Of a DNA stretch of 64,000 nt, positions 23,158 to 35,126 are shown one piece after another. Position 1 is the first letter of the stretch; each line of letters opens with the position of its first letter. The stretch is from Silene latifolia. Its lineage: Eukaryota; Streptophyta; Magnoliopsida; Caryophyllales; Caryophyllaceae. A program made the position numbers and the translations under genes. Location of the stretch: the NCBI RefSeq assembly GCF_048544455.1, contig NC_133526.1, forward strand, positions 1,938,001 through 2,002,000, given 5' to 3'. The notes under the pieces are model-generated. The model was not told where the DNA came from. It searched no databases and was given only the letters and a program-made list of their open reading frames with translations.

Positions 23158-24279
23158 TCTATTTATATAATAATATAAAAATGCTAGATTGAGCATAATA
23201 TTGTGACACGTGGCAGCGCTAAATCATTAGAACCATTTGTGTGATGTACAATTAAAAAGGCAAATGTGTTATATTAATATATGTATAATGTATAATTAAG
23301 AGAGGGATGTTAACTTAAATCTATATAAACAATAGCCGGGAAACTAAAACATCAACCATTTTTCTTATATAATAAATTCATACCATTTCTCCATTAAAAG
23401 TCCAATTAAACCCATTAGTTTTTTTTTTTTTTTTTTTTTTTGGTAACGAGGGAACCCGTAGCCACTACCTTCAGTGCGCACTGGGTAAACCCGCGGGTGT
23501 ACGCGATAGCCTGCAAACCACGTATACCAGGTAAACCACCCGAGGGTGACAGACTCGAAGTCTATTAGGCATGGACTCAGGCCAAGAATGCTCCACAAGA
23601 TTTTGCTCTTGGGGAGGCTTGAACCTGGGTCTCCTGAGAATTTCACCCATTAGTTTTTTCACAAGCAAAATTTACATTGCTAATAGAGGAGATGAAGAGT
23701 TGCTACTATTAGATTAGTCTTTCTTATCTGTTATAAAGACCCATGTTTTCACAAGCAAAATTTTAGTTTTGGATCTTCATCGATAAATATGGTACGTCTA
23801 TTTTCCGCGAATCTCATATAGTTTATACTTTTTATTATTTCAATTTTCACCATTTTTTCTCAATCTTCAAAACAAATTCATTTCTAAATCAAACTCAATA
23901 ATTGAGCTCTTGATTGGACTTTATTTTTTGTACAAAAAACTGTGAAGTTTTTCATTTGACTTATTAATTTGATTTTTTTAGTGATGAATTTAGGAGCAAG
24001 GTTAGCAAGATGCTATTAAGAAGATTATGATTTCATTTTGTAAAATGGTGGTTACTAATTACAAAGAAAACTTGGTTTTAATTGTAAATTAATTCTAATA
24101 TTATTCATTGTAATTGGTATTTATATAGGTTAATTAATCAATTGAAAGGTAAGCATTATCCTCCTCCAAATAGCCTTTGTTTGTTCATTAGTTATACATG
24201 TTAACTAATCAATTAGCTCATTATAATTGATAAATATATTTGTACAAGCCACGTGGATTTCCACGGGTTTCAAAACTAG
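23158..24279 (+). mobile_element. Non-autonomous Helitron, both ends present
   Basis: The 5' end is TCTATTTATATAATAATA preceded by A; the 3' end has a hairpin (CCACGTGGA and TCCACGGG, about 24250-24267) and terminates CTAG at 24276-24279 before T. Length 1.12 kb, no Rep/helicase coding. A reverse-oriented SINE sits inside. Confidence 0.8.
23425..23644 (-). mobile_element. tRNA-derived SINE inside the Helitron
   Basis: The minus-strand element ends in a poly(A) tract (the T run from about 23419) and carries a pol III B-box-like GGTTCAAGCCTCC near its head (about 23614-23626). It is flanked by a 15-bp target duplication beginning ACCCATTAG (left from 23410, right 23645-23659). The B box is only about 20 bp from the 5' end, so the head is probably truncated. 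Confidence 0.7.
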
Positions 24280-24299
24280 TTATTTGTGATATATCTATG

Positions 24300-27200
24300 T
24301 GTTCCGGGTGTAATTCCAGAGCAGATATTTGTTACCACTCGTAGCTTGTAGAACGATGTCTTTGCTTGAATCCTCCTTGCGGTCTCCTGAAACGATGAAC
24401 AAACTGAGGGCTCGGCTTTGGCCGAGCGTACTCACTCCGACGCTCAAGTCAGTAAACTTAGAGAGGTAAGTTGTTGTTACTTGGCTAAACGTGTATTGTA
24501 GAGAGATAAATAAGATATTACCAGATGAATAGTGGTTATTAGGTTAATTTGTGGATCCTTTCCTCAATGAAGGTTGAGGAGTATTTATAGACTTTCACCT
24601 TTTGTCACGTAGTGGCCAAGTGGCCAAGTGGCTGGCAGGTGGAAAGACCGTTCTACCCTCGGCCGATGGACCTATGGCAGGCTGGCCGAGGGGTCTTGGA
24701 TATGAGTACGCGGATATGTGTCCCTACCTGGCTAGTTGTCCGGCCGAGACCAGTGACAGCCGATGGGCTCCATCGGCTAGGCTGTCTAAGTCGTTGACTT
24801 TGTTGCGGATACCCTTGACCTTGCTCAGTATGTTGACTTGGTCAGTGGTGCAGAATATGCCCCATCAATTTGCCCCCAGCGTAGTCTATGCCGTGGTATG
24901 GGCTCCGATGTATGTTGAGCGTATATTCTGCGTAAGTATTTTTGCAAAATTTTTGGTATCGGCTTCTTCTGATGCATCGGCGTGGTTCTTGTTAGGCCGT
25001 ACCATATCCCCCCTCCACATGGATGCGTAAAGGGCATCCGATGTGGAAAAGAATATGACGCTGGTCGAGACCAAAATGAGAGTGCTTAGGTTGTTTTTGA
25101 TTGCCCCCGGCCGGTGCTTCCTAGCTTGGTTGATCAGGTGGCCGGCGGAGAGCAGGTACCTAGGAATTTGTTGAGGAAGATGAACAGGCGAAGAGATGTG
25201 AATGGGCGTATTGAATACGCTTGGTCACTGTTGCATTGATTGACATTTAACTGTTGCAACGATTGACATTCCGTGGTTGCATGTCCGACACGTGTCTCGT
25301 TCTCTCGATTGGTTGACGCTTCATGGGTCGTGCCCCGATTGGTCCTTCTTCATGGGCTTTTTCCTATAAATAGGGCAGTTATTCCGTGATTTTGGCCACC
25401 AATTTCATTTTCTCAAATTTTCTCCAAAATCTTCATCTTTCTAAACTTTCAAGAGCTTCATTTTCTTCCAATCTTCAGAGTCTTTGATCCGGCGAGTGTT
25501 TTTCTTCGAGGTAAACAAACAAATTTTTCTTTTATCTTGCTAGTAATTTGTTGTGAACATGTCTTCTGCTGATGCTGGACCTAGTAAACCTGCGTCGGGG
25601 GGCCCTAGGTCCCCTTCTCCTGAAGTTGATCCTCAAATTCTGGAGGAATGGGAGGATGACGATTCTTTTGGTGATTTTGGTGATGATTTCGGTGATGATG
25701 CGGAAAGGTCTCGTCCTAATGAGGGAGACAAGATGCGTCATGGATCACGGCGACGCCTGTAAGGTCCGCCTTGACCGTGCTTGGTCCCATAAGCTTGCCC
25801 TTGTTCCGTGAGAAACTTTTCGAGGGCCATTTTTTCTTTGGTAGGGGATACAAAATTGTTATCCCTGAGGAGGGTCAGGCCGTCTGTTGTCCTCCACCGG
25901 GCTACACCGGCGTGTACATGCGGCATTTGGAGTACGGGCTCCGGTTTCACCCGAATGGGTACGTTATGGCCATAATTAGAGCCATGAACGTTGCCGTTGC
26001 CCAACTGCACCCGTTGGCTATGAGAACCATAATCGGTTTTGTCTGGCTTTGTCTCTTCAAGGGAGAGGCTCCAACGGTGAATTTATTCCGCCGGCTTCAT
26101 CATCTCAAACCATCAATCTCCTCGCGCGCGTCGGATGGTACAGTGTGCAAATGGAGCAGGGTTATGTCTCTGTTGACAAACTTTCTTCTTGCAAGGACTG
26201 GCAAGATCGGTGGGTGTACGTTAAGGTGCCGGATGACTATCCGCTGCCCCGCTCCTTCCAGCACCAAGTTAATTTGCGGTGTGAGACTAAGGCGGAGCAT
26301 GACAGGATGGGTCACCCTAAAGCATCGTAAAATGGATGCCACAAGGTCCTTCTTAAGGAGGATGAGAGGTCGAATGAGGCTCTTTGAGGTGGACAAGAGT
26401 GGGGTGCCGAAAAGATGGATTCCCCCGACGCAGATCATTCTTCAGGATGAGCCGCTTTGCCATGTCGGCCTCATACCGGCCCTAGCACGGGGTGAGTGGG
26501 GTCGGTGTGAGGCCCATCACCGCTCTCAATGTTCCTGTTTCTCGAACTTCGATTTATTTCCTCTACTTAACTCTTGCTTTGTTTTTTTCGCACCACTTTG
26601 GACCGGACTGCACCGAGGATATCCTCCGGAGAATGGGGCTGCACAAAGATAAAACCGTTGCTAACTTGCATCCCAAGGCTCTAGCCCATGATCCGCAGGG
26701 CGACGTCGCCGAATGATCTTATGGAACAACGGCTGAAGGGCTTGAGCGGGGGAGGAGGCCCGAAGCGAAGGTTGTTAGCGGCGTAGTGCGTCGGACGCGG
26801 AAAACAAAGTCTTCGGCGGCGACGGCGTGCCGACACCTGCCCACCTCCCATTCCCCCCCCCCTAAGAAGGTGGAGATTGTTGATATTCCCGATGAGGGGG
26901 ACTCGATGCGGAGGGATCTCCCTTATCCGTAAGAGGAAAGAGACAGATGCCTCTACCGGGCAAGGAAGTGCCTCCTCCAGCCAAGAAGGCCAAACATGGT
27001 ACCTATCTATCCTGTGGCTCAAATTTAGCCGGTCATTAGGTGCTCCCGATGACAAAGCTTTACGATATGTCGAAATATGTTGATACCGATGCCTTTATTA
27101 AATTTTTGTAGACCACCACTGGCTTCGCTCTCGTTATCACGTGCCAGTGGAGGGGATCTCTGCGCAGTTGGTGATCAAGGCGTCACCGTCAACTCTTCAT

Positions 27201-28042
27201 CCCGAAAGGCTTCCCTCCCCCCGCAGTCGGTGGTCAAAGTGTCACCACCGTCCCCTCATCCCGAAGGCTTCCGTCTCCCAAAAATATAGAGGAAGGCACG
27301 AAGGCGGTTAAGGAGCCGGCGAGGTGGAACGTGGTTACCGGTGCTCGTCTCATGGAGCAGGAGAAGGCCGTGGCTCGAGCCGTTTTTGAGCGTAATGCCA
27401 CTAAGGTGGGTCAACGTCGGCGAAGCGGATCTCCTCAATGAGCGAGGCTTAGGGGAGATGCCGAGAAGGCGCTCTTGGCCGAGAGGAGGACGCCGAAAAG
27501 GAGGTCCTTCTTTGAGAGAGCCAAGGCCGAGGTCGCGGCGGCCGAAGTCGCGAAGTCAAGCTGGAGAAATGTAACCTTGTTCGAGGCGTGCCGACCTCTA
27601 TCTCCAAAGCAGAGGAACGAATCCGGGACTGTTTAAGGCCCAAAGGAGGTGATTCGGGGCAAAGAGGCCATCATTAGGCAAAAGGAGGAGGACATTGAGA
27701 TGCTCCAAACCGTCATGCTCCCCAAACTGTGCGCTGAATTCCGGGATTTGGCCGAAGAAGCTGCTAGGGAAGTGATCGGGGAGCTTTTCCCTCTTGATGG
27801 TTCCTTTCCGTGGGGCCAATTTGACGAGCTGCTTGATGACAAGCTCGAGGCTAAGGAGAAAGCCGTGGCGGAGAAGGCCAAGGAGGCGGTGAGGGCGAAG
27901 ATGGAGAAGGAGGCGGCCGCGGAGAAAGCAGCTCTTGCTGAGAAGGCTAAGGCGGCCAAGGAGGAAGCCGAGAGGATGAGGGCAGCTGATGCTGCCGAGG
28001 CCAAGGCTGAGGCTGCTGAAGCTGCGGCTGCTAGGAAAGCTC
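24300..28042 (-). mobile_element. Partial Tat-type LTR retrotransposon fossil
   Basis: Reverse-oriented and partial: only the 3' half is seen. Parts: 3' LTR (24300-24867, complement of TGATGGGGC to CCGGAACA), polypurine tract, antisense-gene promoter (TATA at 25363-25375), and the antisense ORF region now reading on the + strand (from ATG 25559, MSSADAGPSKPASGG; coiled-coil part to about 28040). Its LTR is closer to the 8.2-kb element at 43.9 kb than to the 11-kb element. It is broken, with many breaks. It stops at a T tract about 320 bp beyond the acyl-CoA oxidase stop codon. Confidence 0.85.
25559..28040 (+). pseudogene. Antisense-gene region of the partial Tat-type element
   Basis: Matches both antisense ORFs of the 11-kb element: FFFGRGYKIVIPEEGQAVCC, YMRHLEYGLRF and LHPLAMRTIIGFVWLCLF in the first part, and an alanine/lysine/glutamate coiled coil (EKAKEAVRAKMEKEAAAEKA) near 27870-27950 in the second. 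Treated as a fossil. Confidence 0.7.
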
Positions 28043-28362
28043 TTTCTTTTTTTTTTTTTTTAAATTACGCCCAATCCATATACGTAAAACATGAAGAAAT
28101 GAAGACAGTATACGATATTTACATGTACAAAGTACAGTACTTTGTCCCGAATTCCATCCTTATTTCATATAAGCATGAATGTGCACAATTAAACATTTAA
28201 ACAAATTATCAAGTAAGATTGTTGTAAGCATACAACCGACACCTTTATGTCTTGCACGGAATTTAATAAAAGATATTTCTAGTGTGTTGTACGTGTACAA
28301 CGGTCTGACACAAGACCAATTGGCATAATTATTATTAAGAATTTCTATTACTTGGGAGAAAA
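28043..28362. other. 3' flank of the acyl-CoA oxidase gene
   Basis: Unique AT-rich DNA between the fossil and the oxidase stop codon; probably holds the 3' UTR. No separate gene seen. Confidence 0.5.
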
Positions 28363-30657
28363 CTAAAGGCGGGAATTCCGGAGCTGTTGCTTGAGCATAG
28401 GCCGGACGTATTCATGGTAACCATCCAAGACTTGAGTCTGATTCAAAGGGTCCTTCCAGGCTCCCTCATACAGCTTGGGGTATACATTGCCATCATACCG
28501 ACCCAAAGCTGATCCCAGAAAATGATCAGTATAGTTGAAAGCATCGACTAGAGCAATCGCATTTGGACGGACCTACAAATCATGGATTGTAAAGATTTGA
28601 GTCAGTTGAAAGAGAAATAAGCCAAAAAAAACTGTCTCTTCAGCACTTCATGTTGCATGTGTTGCGTGTAGACCCAACTAGGGCAGAGCACGGATCGGGT
28701 ATCCGATCCAAAGTGTTAGTTTGGATCGGATATCCATATTAGAAATCTTGAAATTAGATATCCAATATCCAATATCCAAACCAAATGCTTCGGATATCCA
28801 AAAATATAGGATCAGTGCGGATATCCATACTTTTGAATTTATTTTAAATTAAGTTTGAAACACGATTATATTCATAGTCTTACGTGATGAGTTTCTTTAG
28901 TATTCTTATTCCAATGTTCTCGACATAAAATTTAAGTACCACTTAACATATTTCTTTAATATTTTAAACATTAATGAAGTTGTTTTATCAAATAAAATTT
29001 TATTTTCTCGAAATTATACTAAAAAACTATAGTTTCGGATCGGATCGGATATCCAAATGTTTTAATTCTAATATCCATATCCAAACCAAAACCGAAGATT
29101 TCGGATCAGATATCCAAACCAAACTTAACTTTCGGATCGGATATCCAAAAATTCAGAACGGATATCGGATCGGTTTGGATAAGCGGATTTTTTGCTCAGC
29201 CCTAGACACAACACCTCATTCGACATTAAAATTAGGCATGACAATTGATTAGTTCCGGAACAGCTTCACGATAACCCAAGACCGAACCAACCCAAATAAA
29301 AAGAATCAAATACCGAAACAAACCCATAATATTTTGTCCTCCAATAAAGCCTAGAGATCAGGTCAGGTTATGGCATGAAACAAATCAGTAATTGTTTTGG
29401 TTTCGGCTGATATTTATTAATAATAGGTTCATTTTGATCTGATTTTTTTTTTGGCAGGGAAATATTCCTTTGATATTTGCCTTATTTATTGTCCAAATTT
29501 TTTTTCCCGCAAAATAGCGGTGTCTGACACTACTAGATACATGCATGTCCAACACTAGCAACTGGGAGAAGGAAAATAGTGTAAGATGATTGAAACCTGA
29601 GAGAATAGAGATCTGAGAAGGTCATTTGCAAGGGAAGCTTGCTTAGGAGTGATGCAGCCTGTGGCTAGAAAATCGCCGAGATGCTTCTTGACGATTGAAA
29701 GAGCATAGATACCGCAGAGTGCCTGCAGCTGTTCCTTTACTCCGTCTCCAGGTATCTCTTGTTGCAGTTTCGCAATAAACCTGGCGCAAATTTGGAACGT
29801 GTCAATATAAAACGTGAAATCAAGGATCACAGATCAAGACAAGATTACAAGAACGAAAAATAATGAACACATTCAGTAGTTACTCACTTGGAAACGACAA
29901 TAAGCTGGCAATGAGCCAAAGCAGCCCCTACTAGATCGGCCGAGAGCTCCGCAAAGCCTGAAAGAAATGGTTTTCAGCATCATCGAAACTGTTCAGAACT
30001 TGTTCATTCATCGACAGACAATTTCACATGAGAATTTTTGTTCTTTTACCTTCTTCCTGGTTTGGAAAATGGCTTAAATTTTGAGCACAGGCAACAGACA
30101 TCCTAACAGATCGTGCTTCAAAAGCCTCAATTACCACGTCGGGATTTAACCAATCCTCAGCTGCAAGGAAACAAGCATTAACAATAAGCCCTCAACAACA
30201 CAAGGACAGGGCAAAAATTCTAAGATAGACCTATAAGCAATCGTACCAACAGGCGGGTAATTAGCGAGGAGAAAGAGCATTTCATACCTTTCTGAACAGT
30301 ACAACGAGACTGCATCAGATGTTCCACCCTCCCCATATAAGCAATCGTACCAACAGGCGGGTTCCCAGATCCCAGTTTGGATACAGTTTTCATCAGAAAT
30401 CGAGCAACCTAGAGGACGGAGAGAGAAGAGTAACGAGTTATACTCTAGAATTAACATCAATTCTTCTCAAGCCATAATTAACCATAAAACTGCCTTTTGT
30501 TACTGAATTCATATTCTGATTCCTAGACGCAGATTTAAGTTTCGCGATGGATAACGTTAACCTCAACACTAATGCCTTAAAGGTCACATCTTGTACTATA
30601 TCTACCTCAGCAAACACCACCAACAACATTACCTTAGTGGCTCATTGGTTCTCGGGG

Positions 30658-30688
<31 letters not shown>

Positions 30689-33600
30689 ATGGTAAGCAAT
30701 GTGTACTGAGTAGTACCTGAAGTAGCAACACAACATTGTCACCTTCATAGGTACAAGCAGGGACATAGACCGCAAATAACTCAGGCAGACCACTGCTACA
30801 GAGATAACCATGCCCACCACACAACTTCCGACATTCCTCAATCCCATCCTGTATAAAAGATAATGGCATATGGCAAAGAAATAAGTTAGTAGACAATAGC
30901 ATAGAAAAAAGAGTTGGAGTACTTGAATAGGATACTTATTTAACTATTTTAACTTTTACAGTCGATGAGATATAAGAAGCAACACTTAATGGAGAACCAT
31001 ATTCTACTTTCAAAGATTTTTTTTTTTTTTTTTTGATATTAGGCCACCAAGGAAGCCTATAACCAACATATCAAAACAAGCATGCAGCCTGTGAACTAGC
31101 ACAACTGAAACACAAAAGTACCCTTTAATTGGCTTTTAGCCTATTAAATTTAAACTGTGATCAATTTCATTTCGGCATGGACCATAATGTAAAGGTGATG
31201 AATCTTTTTGGTGAGGAGTATAATTATATACAGGCAATGACGACAAGAAGTAACAACCGCTTAAACTAGATAGACCAGATTATAATGATGATAGAACCAA
31301 CATTCATTTAAGGTTGGGCATCAAGGAAAATCACATACCGCAGTAAATGAAGTTGTCAGAGATTTAAGGCCTGCAGTGCAGGCATGGACCTCAGGCAGTG
31401 TGGAGAAGTCTTTAGCCTGTAATTTCTCATTTACATCGGTGTAAAGCCATTTCAACCATTCGCCAACAAATCTGAAAGCATATGCAGATGCAAGCAGTGG
31501 AAACAGTCTACTTTGTTGGGTCTTGTAATCAATCACCTACAACAAACAGCGGATTAACAAAGATATTTAAAAAGTAGATAGATTTTGACATTGGGTGGAA
31601 AATAACCCACATGTACACACACACACACACACACACACACACCCATATGAGTGTTGGCCCACACAATTTTCGTCGCATAAAACTTTGGTCCAATAGCAAA
31701 TCTAGCACGAATACTGAACTCAAGAGGTTTGTTCATTAGAAGACCTAACGTTTGGATAGTCTAATATTTCAATACCTGAGTCTCAAGACCATTTTGAGAG
31801 CCAAATTGGCGGCGAACAGCACTGTAACGAGTAGCGATACAAACTGCTTTTGACAGAGCACGTGAAGCATCATTCACAATTGTCTGCCGGACGTAAACCA
31901 TGGTACCATAGATTAGCTGTCGAGGGACATTAGACTCCACTACTTTCCCTTCTCTGGTCACCTGTAACACCCTGAGATCATGCAAATCAGCTTTAGAATT
32001 CTAACACCAAGCCAACAAAACAGACTGTACACAGGGAATCACAAAAACATATGACCCACTTGTGTCTTGCGATATCGGCTCATTTAAGACACGCTACTGG
32101 GGAAACTGATAAAACTTCCATATAAAAATTCCTAAATTGGACAAGTTTGACCAGTTTAGAGAACGCACCTCATAAGCATTTGATCCCTAGGGATGCGCAC
32201 ATGATCTAGTCGTAGCACTCCATTGTCCATAGTATTGTATGCACCATTTCCAAATTTCAATCCAATATCACCAACGGTAATACCGGGCAAAGGTAGGTGA
32301 TCATCTAAGCTCCGCAGTTGCACGATGAAACCTTAAGACAAAAGTACACACACCGTTAAAAAAACTCACATATATTACAATACACTCACATAATAAGACC
32401 CTGGTGTCCAAGACAGAAGCACTGAATAGGACACAAAAGGAAACAAACAGAGAAACATTAAAAACAACTGCACCCAAGTGAAAAACCAGATATAGTAGTT
32501 AGTTACCATGAACTCCATGTTCTTGTCCATCTACTATCAGACGAGCATAAACAAGTGCATGCGTTGAAACTTTTCCAAGACCGCCAGGCCACCACTGAAA
32601 TATGATCACCACGCCAAACTCAACAACTAACAATTAAAGCAACAAAATCGTCTATCTAAATGGCAATTTAAGGCCATTGTAACATCTTGATTTACAACTT
32701 ACTTTGCTTGAAGTTAGTGTTGGACTATGAACGACAAACTCATCTGCCTCAGGATCAAATGTTGCAGTAGTTTCCAAACCTTGAACGTTAGAACCATGAC
32801 CAAGTTCCGTTTGAGCATAGCATCCAATAATCTGCATTCTATATGCCAATGGAAGCCATTTCTGCTGCTGCTCATCCGTGCCTTGTCCTTTGATAGCAGG
32901 AATGAACATTCCCTAGCCACAGAAAAAAATCGATAAGATTTTTGGACAACAATAAAGCCTAAAGAGCACAAACTAAATTAACACAAAATTGCGAATTTGG
33001 AATAACTATGAAAATAAAGAACAAAAATTATCAGATGCATGATTACCCAATGAAGGTCTGTGAAAGCCGGTTCATCCACATAAAACCTAAATAGACTGGC
33101 TTCCTCTTCTGCAGCATTAACATTACAACTATAATTACGGGACAAGTTACAGACAATGAATGTAATGCAACTAACGAAGCCTCAGAGCATATCTAACCAG
33201 TCAGACGAAGTTCATTGATTCTCTTCCAAGCATGAGCTGTCTTTCTAAGAGTATTCTTAAGTAGCGCTCTCCTTTCTAGCTGCATCCTGTCATCCTTTTT
33301 AAATGCCTGGCAATCAATCCAAATGGAAGCAAATGACTCATGTCCTCGTAATATTTAAGGCGCTTGTACACTAGTGCTACATCTAATCCAATGTGTTCCA
33401 TAGTCCATACCATGGAAGTTCAAAAAGCATATGACCAGAATGCTAAATATGATAACATAATTTTCATTACAAGTCCAAGGCGAAGGTAAGTAGTAGCAAG
33501 GGGTAGCAGTAGCCACCAAATCACAAAATATTGCGAAAAAAACTCGCAAACCCATAATTTGGAAACAACATAAATTAGGTATTGACATGCCCTTGGGCCA

Positions 33601-35126
33601 ATATTTGTGTAGAAAGTTGACAGCTAGAGTAGTATTGAGTCAATGATTGGAGTATTGCCGTATTGGCCATTGGGTATGCTAGATCATAAATTCGACACAC
33701 CCACGTTTAATTGTAACACCCATAAGTTTCCAATATTTTTTCCAAGAGGGAGTAACACCCATATTTCTGAATTCTGAGTTTGCATAATTGCATTGATAAG
33801 CAGAATAATTTAACAATCAATCCGACATTTGTATCATTGAAAATATTCAAATATTACCAGTTGTTATTTGTTAATAGGACTCCACAGAACTCGGTCAGCA
33901 ACCCACTACATTACTGCCTTAATTAAACAATCTTTAATACAACACCACAAACACAAACACCGCCACCACAATCACAACCACAACCACCACCAACATCCTA
34001 GCAACTCACACAAATTATGGGGTACGCAAGGGGTCAAATGTACGTAGTCTTACCCTATGCCGCTGCATGATCAGTTTAGGGACGTTTTTTAGTTAACCAA
34101 AATATGAGAATCGCATTGAGAATTACATCAAATGACCGCCATTTGACAATAAAAAAAAGCGCAGCTAGCTTAATTAATTATTTTGCTTGATTAAATGTGA
34201 AAAAACCTAAAGTCCCATATGTGCCACATCGATAAAAGAGGAGAAGAACTACCACTTAATAAGGCAAGGGGCTACTCCCTCTATCGCCAATTGGTTTTAG
34301 GGTGGAACCCTCTTGGGCCTGTTGTATGTGGACTCTTTCTCCTCCGTTCGGGTGCGGCCCAGGCCCGTTGTTAAATTTAACATGGTATCAGAGCCCATGG
34401 TTATGTGACCTGGGTTTCATGGGCCAAAGTTTGCAGTCGGACGAGCAAAAAAGTTGCACAGTTGAATTTGTCCGGTCTGAATTACTAATTGAATGAATTA
34501 GTCGAGTCTGTGTGAAAAAACCCAAAGTCCCATATGTGAGGGTTGTCCACATCGATAAAAGAGGAGAAGAACTACCACTTAGTAAGGCAAGGGGCTACTC
34601 CTCTATCGCCAAGGTTATGACTCTCACAACCCCTTTTCTTTATAACATTATATAAATCGAGCCTGACTTCGTGAGTTCGTGTGACCGTCACAAATAAGAA
34701 TTTGTGATCTCGAAAAGATTTCAACTTTCCAACCATACATACAATTAAAAACCAACCCAAATCACAAAAATCACACCTTTCATCAAAAATACAAACAAAA
34801 AACACAAAAAATTACAAGACGGTCTTACCCTGTGAGGCGATATATAATACGACTATACGAGTAATTTAAAACACTCATTTATTGATAGGATCGTATTTGT
34901 CTTACACTATAAGACGGTCTTACTCTATAATTTACGAAAAACGATAATAAAAAGATTAAAGGATAGAGAAACAAACAGGATCACTAGCAACGAGACGAGC
35001 CACACGATCACCAACTTCGTGTAAATGTTTACCACCTGCCCATATTACTTTCATGGCGTCCACATCAAAATTCGCTCTTTTTCTCTCATCCTGTAAATAA
35101 TCAACTCCTCCCTCAATTTCCACCAT
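28363..35126 (-). CDS. ACX1: Peroxisomal acyl-CoA oxidase (ACX1-like)
   Basis: Fourteen exons on the minus strand: 34977-35126, 33198-33306, 33047-33108, 32703-32912, 32507-32594, 32169-32331, 31776-31971, 31339-31536, 30717-30848, 30288-30408, 30050-30160, 29888-29957, 29597-29780, 28363-28572. All have GT-AG borders and join in frame to 667 aa, close to Arabidopsis ACX1 (664). The enzyme oxidises acyl-CoA to trans-2-enoyl-CoA with FAD and O2, giving H2O2, the first step of peroxisomal beta-oxidation, also used in jasmonate synthesis. Visible motifs: [20 protein letters not shown] (FAD/substrate site, about residue 137), CGGHGY (about 402) and ACTYEGDN with the catalytic-base glutamate (about 427). 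The C-terminus SRL is a PTS1 peroxisome signal. One oddity: [11 protein letters not shown] replaces the GYLWCSGLPEL I recall from Arabidopsis. Introns carry a hAT MITE, a TRIM relic and a SINE. Confidence 0.95.
28679..29204. mobile_element. hAT-type MITE in the last intron of the acyl-CoA oxidase gene
   Basis: Termini TAGGGCAGAGCA and TGCTCAGCCCTA, flanked by an 8-bp duplication with one mismatch (GACCCAAC at 28671-28678, GACACAAC at 29205-29212). The interior is packed with the palindrome GGATATCC and the motif TCGGATCGGAT. 526 bp, no coding capacity. Confidence 0.8.
30232..30258. repeat. 27-bp copy of exon 10 sequence inside the adjacent intron
   Basis: The 27 bases here match 30336-30362 within exon 10 of the acyl-CoA oxidase gene, in the same orientation, about 104 bp away. 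The sequence after the match diverges at once. Confidence 0.85.
30658..30687. repeat. A-tract in an intron
   Basis: About 30 consecutive A immediately beside an acyl-CoA oxidase exon. Read on the minus strand it is a long T run in the intron downstream of exon 9. It may be the tail of a retroposed fragment or simple slippage. Confidence 0.7.
31019..31037. repeat. T-tract, possible SINE tail
   Basis: A run of T followed by GATATTAGGCCACCAAGG. On the minus strand this looks like the 3' end of a short retroelement with poly(A), but no head or duplication was found. Confidence 0.3.
31613..31643. repeat. (AC)n microsatellite
   Basis: About 14 AC dinucleotides in an intron of the acyl-CoA oxidase gene. 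Confidence 0.9.
33915..34080 (-). mobile_element. SINE remnant (TS/Au-like 3' part)
   Basis: On the minus strand GGGTAAGACTACGTACATTT followed by GACCCC resembles the conserved 3' region of plant tRNA-derived SINEs of the TS/Au type. It is followed by a GTT/GTG-rich tail (the CAA/CAC repeats at about 33945-33995 on +). It sits in intron 1 of the acyl-CoA oxidase gene. No tRNA-like head was recognised. Confidence 0.45.
34196..34612 (+). mobile_element. TRIM-like short LTR fossil
   Basis: Two direct copies of a short LTR starting TGTGAAAAAACC (34196-34382 and from 34511) surround a tiny interior. The left copy is followed at 34383 by TGGTATCAGAGCC, the usual primer site matching initiator Met-tRNA. 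The right LTR is incomplete. No coding capacity, as expected of TRIMs; no 5S rRNA motif, so not Cassandra. It lies in intron 1 of the acyl-CoA oxidase gene. Confidence 0.75.
34815..34935. mobile_element. Possible small fold-back element
   Basis: ACAAGACGGTCTTACC at the left and a related TAAGACGGTCTTACTC at the right; ends and target duplication are unclear. Confidence 0.3.

Noticed and set aside
30629-30902. Minus-strand frames reading through exon 9 into a poly-phenylalanine stretch
   Set aside because: They are exon 9 of the acyl-CoA oxidase running into the intronic A/T tract; the GT donor at 30716 ends the exon.
34196-34612. Cassandra element with 5S rRNA sequence
   Set aside because: The LTR lacks the 5S internal promoter motifs; only a TRIM layout is supported.
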